IMG/VR virus record: IMGVR_UViG_3300038701_000590
Location: 1 to 39,235 of that record
Length of the DNA: 39,235 nt
Source: a virus
Direction: 5' to 3' (one strand)
The first letter of the stretch is position 1, and every line of letters starts with the position of its first letter. The position numbers and the translations under genes are program-made. Shown here one piece after another: positions 36,714 to 39,235 of the stretch. The notes beneath the pieces were generated by a model. That model did no database searches, was not told the DNA's origin, and saw nothing but the letters and a program-made list of their open reading frames with translations.

Positions 36714-37021
36714 TGCCCGCAACAAGCAAAACCATTTCTGCGGCCGATAGCTGGACCGATCCGGTCCACATCATTGGCGAGTTCAACTTCTCGATCGTGG
36801 CCAGCACGTCGCCCGCCTTCTCTGGCACGGTGACGGTTCAGCGATCCAGCGACGGCACCAACTGGCGCGACGTTGACACCTGGGTGAGCGTGTCCTCGGA
36901 GGAAGTCGGCTACGACCCGATGAAGAACTATTACCGCGCCGGGATCAAGACGGGCGAATACACCGCAGGCTCGGTGACGCTCTCAATCAACGGCTATGAT
37001 GTCTGGCCACCGCGAGTGTGA
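36713..37021 (+). CDS. Small beta-sandwich protein, 102 residues
   Basis: MPATSKTISAADSWTDPVHI, NFSIVASTSPAFSGTVTVQR and SSDGTNWRDVDTW show the strand pattern of small carbohydrate-binding or decoration domains found in phage tails (VQRSSDGTNW is a frequent motif). No catalytic residues seen. ATG 36713 overlaps the previous stop; a GTG just upstream is less likely. Confidence 0.6.
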   Translation: MPATSKTISAADSWTDPVHIIGEFNFSIVASTSPAFSGTVTVQRSSDGTNWRDVDTWVSVSSEEVGYDPMKNYYRAGIKTGEYTAGSVTLSINGYDVWPPRV

Positions 37022-37024
37022 TCG

Positions 37025-37249
37025 ATGGAAGTTCTGGACACAATCATGCAGTGGATCGTTGCACCTGTGGCGGCTTTCGTGTGGCTGCTTCATAGCAAGA
37101 CGCAGACTAACACCACAGACATCGCCGTCCTCAAGGCCCAAACCGAGGCCAACAAGGAAGCGCATGACCGTGAGTTCAAAGAGATGAAGTCTAGCTTTGC
37201 CAAGGTAATGGAGAAGCTGGATAACATCGAGCAGCATCTGAGGAAGTGA
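37025..37249 (+). CDS. Candidate holin, 74 residues
   Basis: One hydrophobic helix at about residues 8-22 (MQWIVAPVAAFVWLLH) is followed by a long charged coiled coil (AVLKAQTEANKEAHDREFKE and EKLDNIEQHLRK). It lies directly before the endolysin gene, the classic holin position. One membrane helix and a cytoplasmic coiled coil are known in some holin-like proteins, so I infer this role by place. It might instead be a lysis regulator. Confidence 0.5.
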   Translation: MEVLDTIMQWIVAPVAAFVWLLHSKTQTNTTDIAVLKAQTEANKEAHDREFKEMKSSFAKVMEKLDNIEQHLRK

Positions 37250-37250
37250 T

Positions 37251-37880
37251 ATGAAGCGGCGCTACACTCACTTCACGGACATCCCTGCATCAGACTGGCG
37301 CTGGCCGTCGTTCAGCCCGCGTGAGATTGCGTCCAAGGGTGAGGGGGAGTTGCTTGTGGACGATCATGCCATGGACAAGCTACAGGCGCTCCGTGACGCT
37401 CTGGGCAAGCCCCTGATCCTCACCTCGGCCTATCGGTCCCCAAAGCACAACAAGCGGGTGGGCGGGGCCAAGAACAGCCGCCACATGCAGGGCGATGCCT
37501 TTGACGTGCGGATGGACAACCACGATCCGCATGAGTTCGAGGCTGCGGCCCGGAAGATCGGCTTCACTGGTTTCGGTTACTATCCCAAGTCGGGCTTCAT
37601 GCACATCGACCTTGGCCCGGCTCGGTCTTGGGGCACGCCCTGGCCGCGGACGGCAACGTCATGGCCCACAGAGCCGCCCATTCAGCCAGAGAGCGTTGTG
37701 GAGGACCGTGAGACCCAAGCGGCTGCTGGTGCCGGTGTGGCAAGCGCTGTCGCGGTCGCTGCGGAGCATCTGCCGGTGGCGTCGAGCCTTCTCGGCAATC
37801 TGGCCCCGACGGCGCAGCTTGTGGCTGTGGTCGTGGCTGCGGTGTTCATCGGCTATCTTCTCTGGAAAAGGACACGGTGA
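37251..37880 (+). CDS. Endolysin, peptidase M15_3 with C-terminal membrane tail
   Basis: 209 residues. LTSAYRSPKHN (58-68), NSRHMQGDAFDV (75-86; H78, D85) and GFMHIDLGPARSWG (115-128; H118) hold the three zinc ligands of the M15_3 peptidase, which cuts peptide cross-links in the cell wall. After a linker there is a hydrophobic helix at about 186-205 and a basic end (LLWKRTR). This C-tail is unusual for an endolysin and could hold the enzyme on the membrane until lysis. GAGGAAGTGAT sets the start. Confidence 0.85.
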   Translation: MKRRYTHFTDIPASDWRWPSFSPREIASKGEGELLVDDHAMDKLQALRDALGKPLILTSAYRSPKHNKRVGGAKNSRHMQGDAFDVRMDNHDPHEFEAAARKIGFTGFGYYPKSGFMHIDLGPARSWGTPWPRTATSWPTEPPIQPESVVEDRETQAAAGAGVASAVAVAAEHLPVASSLLGNLAPTAQLVAVVVAAVFIGYLLWKRTR

Positions 37881-38041
37881 TGGCGAAGGGTCTTTACGCG
37901 AACATCCATGCGAAGCGCGAGCGGATCAAAGCAGGCTCGGGAGAGCGGATGCGCAAGCCGGGATCAAAAGGCGCTCCCACCTCAAAGGCTTTTCGTGAAG
38001 CGGCCAAGACGGTCAAGAAACCGAAGAAAGGAAAGAAATGA
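37880..38041 (+). CDS. Small basic protein, 53 residues
   Basis: MAKGLYANIHAKRERIKAGS begins a pattern of short Lys/Arg-rich proteins found in many phages; the end is KKPKKGKK. TGATG overlaps the endolysin stop and the stop overlaps the next ATG. No signal or membrane segment. Absent from the left-end version of the lysis locus. Function unknown. Confidence 0.65.
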   Translation: MAKGLYANIHAKRERIKAGSGERMRKPGSKGAPTSKAFREAAKTVKKPKKGKK

Positions 38042-38100
38042 TGTATGGCAAAAAGATGGGCACGAAAAAGACCACCAAAAAGGGCGGGAAGAAGAAGTAA
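38041..38100 (+). CDS. Lysine-rich micro-peptide, 19 residues
   Basis: MYGKKMGTKKTTKKGGKKK: ten of 19 residues are lysine. ATG 38041 (or 38038) has AAAGGAAAGAA upstream and overlaps the previous stop; its own TAA shares an A with the next ATG. The strong site and unbroken coupling argue for translation. Such poly-basic peptides recur beside phage virion and lysis genes. Confidence 0.5.
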   Translation: MYGKKMGTKKTTKKGGKKK

Positions 38101-38396
38101 TGTCCACCGCTGACAAAGCCCGCGCGGCCGTCAAGCGCGCTGGCGTTGCTGGCGTGAACAAGCCCAAGCGCACACCAGGACACCCGACCAAAAGCCACAT
38201 CGTCGTGGCCAAGGAGGGTGACAAGGTGAAAACGATCCGCTTCGGCCAGCAGGGTGTGAGCGGGTCGCCCCCCAAGAAGGGCGAAAGCGAGGCCGCAAAG
38301 AAGCGTCGCGCGTCCTTCAAGGCCCGGCACGCAAAGAACATCGCCAAGGGCAAGATGAGCGCAGCATACTGGTCCTCAAAGGCGAAATGGACGTGA
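38100..38396 (+). CDS. Conserved basic phage protein, 98 residues
   Basis: Contains TPGHPTKSHIVVAKEGDKVK, TIRFGQQGVSGS and RRASFKARHAKNIAKGKMSA followed by AYWSSKAKW, a set of blocks I remember from many podophage genomes, without an assigned function. Very basic, soluble, possibly packaged with DNA. Starts in TAATG after the lysine-rich peptide and ends just before the spanin gene. Confidence 0.65.
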   Translation: MSTADKARAAVKRAGVAGVNKPKRTPGHPTKSHIVVAKEGDKVKTIRFGQQGVSGSPPKKGESEAAKKRRASFKARHAKNIAKGKMSAAYWSSKAKWT

Positions 38397-38399
38397 AGC

Positions 38400-38618
38400 A
38401 TGATCATGGCTCGCATCAAACTGTGGCTGGCCGCCGCTGGGGCTTTCTTAATCGCGCTTGGCGCGGCTTACTGGCGCGGAAGGTCCACCGAGGCCGCTGC
38501 CGCAGAACGTGAGAGGCTCGATGGCTATGTCGAAACACGCAAGCGCATCGATGAAGTTGATCTTGGCGACGATCCCGATATGGCTAGGCGCTTCTTGCAC
38601 GAACGCGGTAAGCGGTGA
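38400..38618 (+). CDS. Rz-like inner-membrane spanin subunit, right copy
   Basis: 72 residues: a hydrophobic helix at about 8-25 (LAAAGAFLIALGAAYWRG), a charged stretch (STEAAAAERERLDGY), then ETRKRIDE, DLGDDPD and LHERGKR as in the left copy. The Rz1-like gene is nested in another frame. The ribosome-binding site is weak, so coupling to the preceding gene is likely. Starts at 38400; ATG 38406 is also possible. Confidence 0.65.
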   Translation: MIMARIKLWLAAAGAFLIALGAAYWRGRSTEAAAAERERLDGYVETRKRIDEVDLGDDPDMARRFLHERGKR

Positions 38619-38748
38619 GGCTATTTGTCAAGCGACAGCGGCAAGTCGAACGGCACATGCCGCTGCTCTTGCTGAGGACGGCGGCGACAGGTCAGTGGTT
38701 ACAGGCGCGTATCTTATTCGGCAGATTGACGCGGGATGTGGGCTATGA
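38521..38748 (+). CDS. Rz1-like spanin lipoprotein, right copy
   Basis: 75 residues from ATG 38521, which has GAGAGGCTCG before it. The N-terminal signal (MKLILATIPIWLGASC) ends in a less typical lipobox (GASC) than the left copy, but the mature part is conserved (CTNAVSGEAICQATAASRT, GAYLIRQIDA). It overlaps the Rz-like gene and ends in ATGA with the secreted protein gene, whereas the left copy ends at a terminator. Confidence 0.62.
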   Translation: MAMSKHASASMKLILATIPIWLGASCTNAVSGEAICQATAASRTAHAAALAEDGGDRSVVTGAYLIRQIDAGCGL

Positions 38749-39074
38749 CTAGGCTGGCGGTCATTGTCGCTCTATGTGCCACGCCTGCGATTGCTGGATT
38801 CGAGCGGATGAGGCTTCTTCCCGGCGAAGGTCCGTGCTTTGCGCTTGTCAGTATTGAGAACCGCATGGGGCGCTACAACGCTGTTGAGACGCTAGAGACC
38901 GATCACGGGTCAGTTTCGATCAGCTACGAGACCATCGGCAATCACAACGCCACGGATCACGACCTTGTTGACGTGGTGGACCTACCACCCGGCGTTGCAG
39001 CCAATCCGATGCACATTGACTTGCCGGATGGCGACACGGGCCATGTATGCCTGATGGAGTACCTTGGAAATTGA
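38745..39074 (+). CDS. Secreted conserved protein, 109 residues, right copy
   Basis: Signal peptide MTRLAVIVALCATPAIA, then a mature part nearly identical to the product of 2148-2477, including GEGPCF and the final CLMEYLGN. Directly coupled to Rz1 by ATGA, making it the last gene of the late/lysis transcript. Most differences in the mature part fall in one block of about ten codons (GVVSIRYETV against GSVSISYETI). Role unknown, probably periplasmic. Confidence 0.65.
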   Translation: MTRLAVIVALCATPAIAGFERMRLLPGEGPCFALVSIENRMGRYNAVETLETDHGSVSISYETIGNHNATDHDLVDVVDLPPGVAANPMHIDLPDGDTGHVCLMEYLGN

Positions 39075-39231
39075 ATTGCGCCGGGTGGCGTGATCCGTGC
39101 CTGCCGGACGCAGGTATCGTTTGTTTACCCCAAGCGATTAACCCCGGCAGCCTGAACTGCCGGGGTTTCTTTTAGAGCGGCTGCGCATTTCTTGCAGTAT
39201 TTGCGCCGTTCTCTTTGCGTGGAAGGTGTGC
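38802..39231 (+). repeat. Long direct repeat, right copy (partner 2205-2634)
   Basis: Same repeat as described at 2205-2634, offset 36597 with no gaps. After 39231 the last four bases of the window no longer match. Confidence 0.9.
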
Positions 39232-39235
39232 CCTT
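39138..39235 (-). CDS. Zinc-ribbon protein, C-terminal end only, right copy
   Basis: A leftward frame entering from the window edge encodes HTFHAKRTAQILQEMRSRSK and the same final residues as the gene at 2541-2774, stopping at TAA 39140-39138. The upstream CxxC region is outside the window. It shows that the order secreted protein, terminator, convergent zinc-ribbon gene is repeated at the right end, as if the next genome unit begins here. Confidence 0.65.
   Translation of the reverse strand, partial: GHTFHAKRTAQILQEMRSRSKRNPGSSGCRG
39142..39173. terminator. Terminator after right lysis genes
   Basis: CCCCGGCAG (39142-39150), loop CCTGAA, CTGCCGGGG (39157-39165), then TTTCTTTT. Identical to 2545-2576. 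Confidence 0.85.

Overview
The window is a dsDNA tailed-phage genome of podovirus type, a little longer than one genome unit. Its G+C-rich bias, Rhodobacterales-like protein flavour and NRRRRNAG-free codon habits suggest an alphaproteobacterial host, but that host call is inference only. No integrase, CI-like repressor, tRNA, rRNA or CRISPR array was seen. The only recombinase-like protein lacks the catalytic serine, so the genes give no positive evidence of lysogeny.

Layout. (1) 1-620: the tail of an endolysin-like gene, an Rz/Rz1-like nested spanin pair and a terminator. (2) 642-2477: a small divergent locus (one leftward phage protein, then a rightward resolvase-like protein, two unknowns and a secreted 109-residue protein), closed by a terminator. 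(3) 2541-5727: a leftward early operon of about 15 small proteins, nearly all coupled by 1-11 base overlaps. Several are below 60 codons. (4) 5843-11348: a leftward replication operon with a SNF2-type helicase, VRR-NUC nuclease, compact family-B DNA polymerase, DUF2815 ssDNA-binding-like protein, DUF2800 Cas4/RecB-like nuclease and one unknown. (5) 11349-11423: a divergent control region. Rightward from it come a small excisionase-like HTH protein and an 820-residue primase-polymerase/SF3 helicase. (6) 14050-14289: an array of GGCCCCGAAA-type repeats on both sides of a very A+T-rich core, the best candidate for a replication origin. (7) 14477-17489: small accessory genes ending in a ParB-DNA methyltransferase fusion. 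(8) 17489-37021: packaging and virion genes in P22 order: terminase small and large subunits, portal, scaffold, coat with an inserted domain, gp4-like, gp10-like, a candidate tail needle with a jelly-roll tip, virion-associated enzymes, three ejection proteins, then tail adaptor, fibre and beta-helix tailspike. (9) 37025-39235: holin candidate, M15 endolysin, small basic proteins, a second Rz/Rz1 pair, a second 109-residue secreted protein, the same terminator and the tail of the same leftward zinc-ribbon gene.

The left and right ends are therefore two diverged versions of the same lysis/early junction. They share about 95% identity over 430 bases (2205-2634 and 38802-39231, hand count) but differ by gene insertions. 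Either two related phage genomes lie in tandem, or a circularly permuted genome was assembled through two strain variants. How it works as a whole: the leftward operons supply takeover and replication proteins, the PrimPol-helicase and family-B polymerase probably act at the repeat array, a consensus sigma70 promoter at 19141 boosts the virion operon, and the lysis cassette ends the late transcript at a terminator shared with the convergent early operon.
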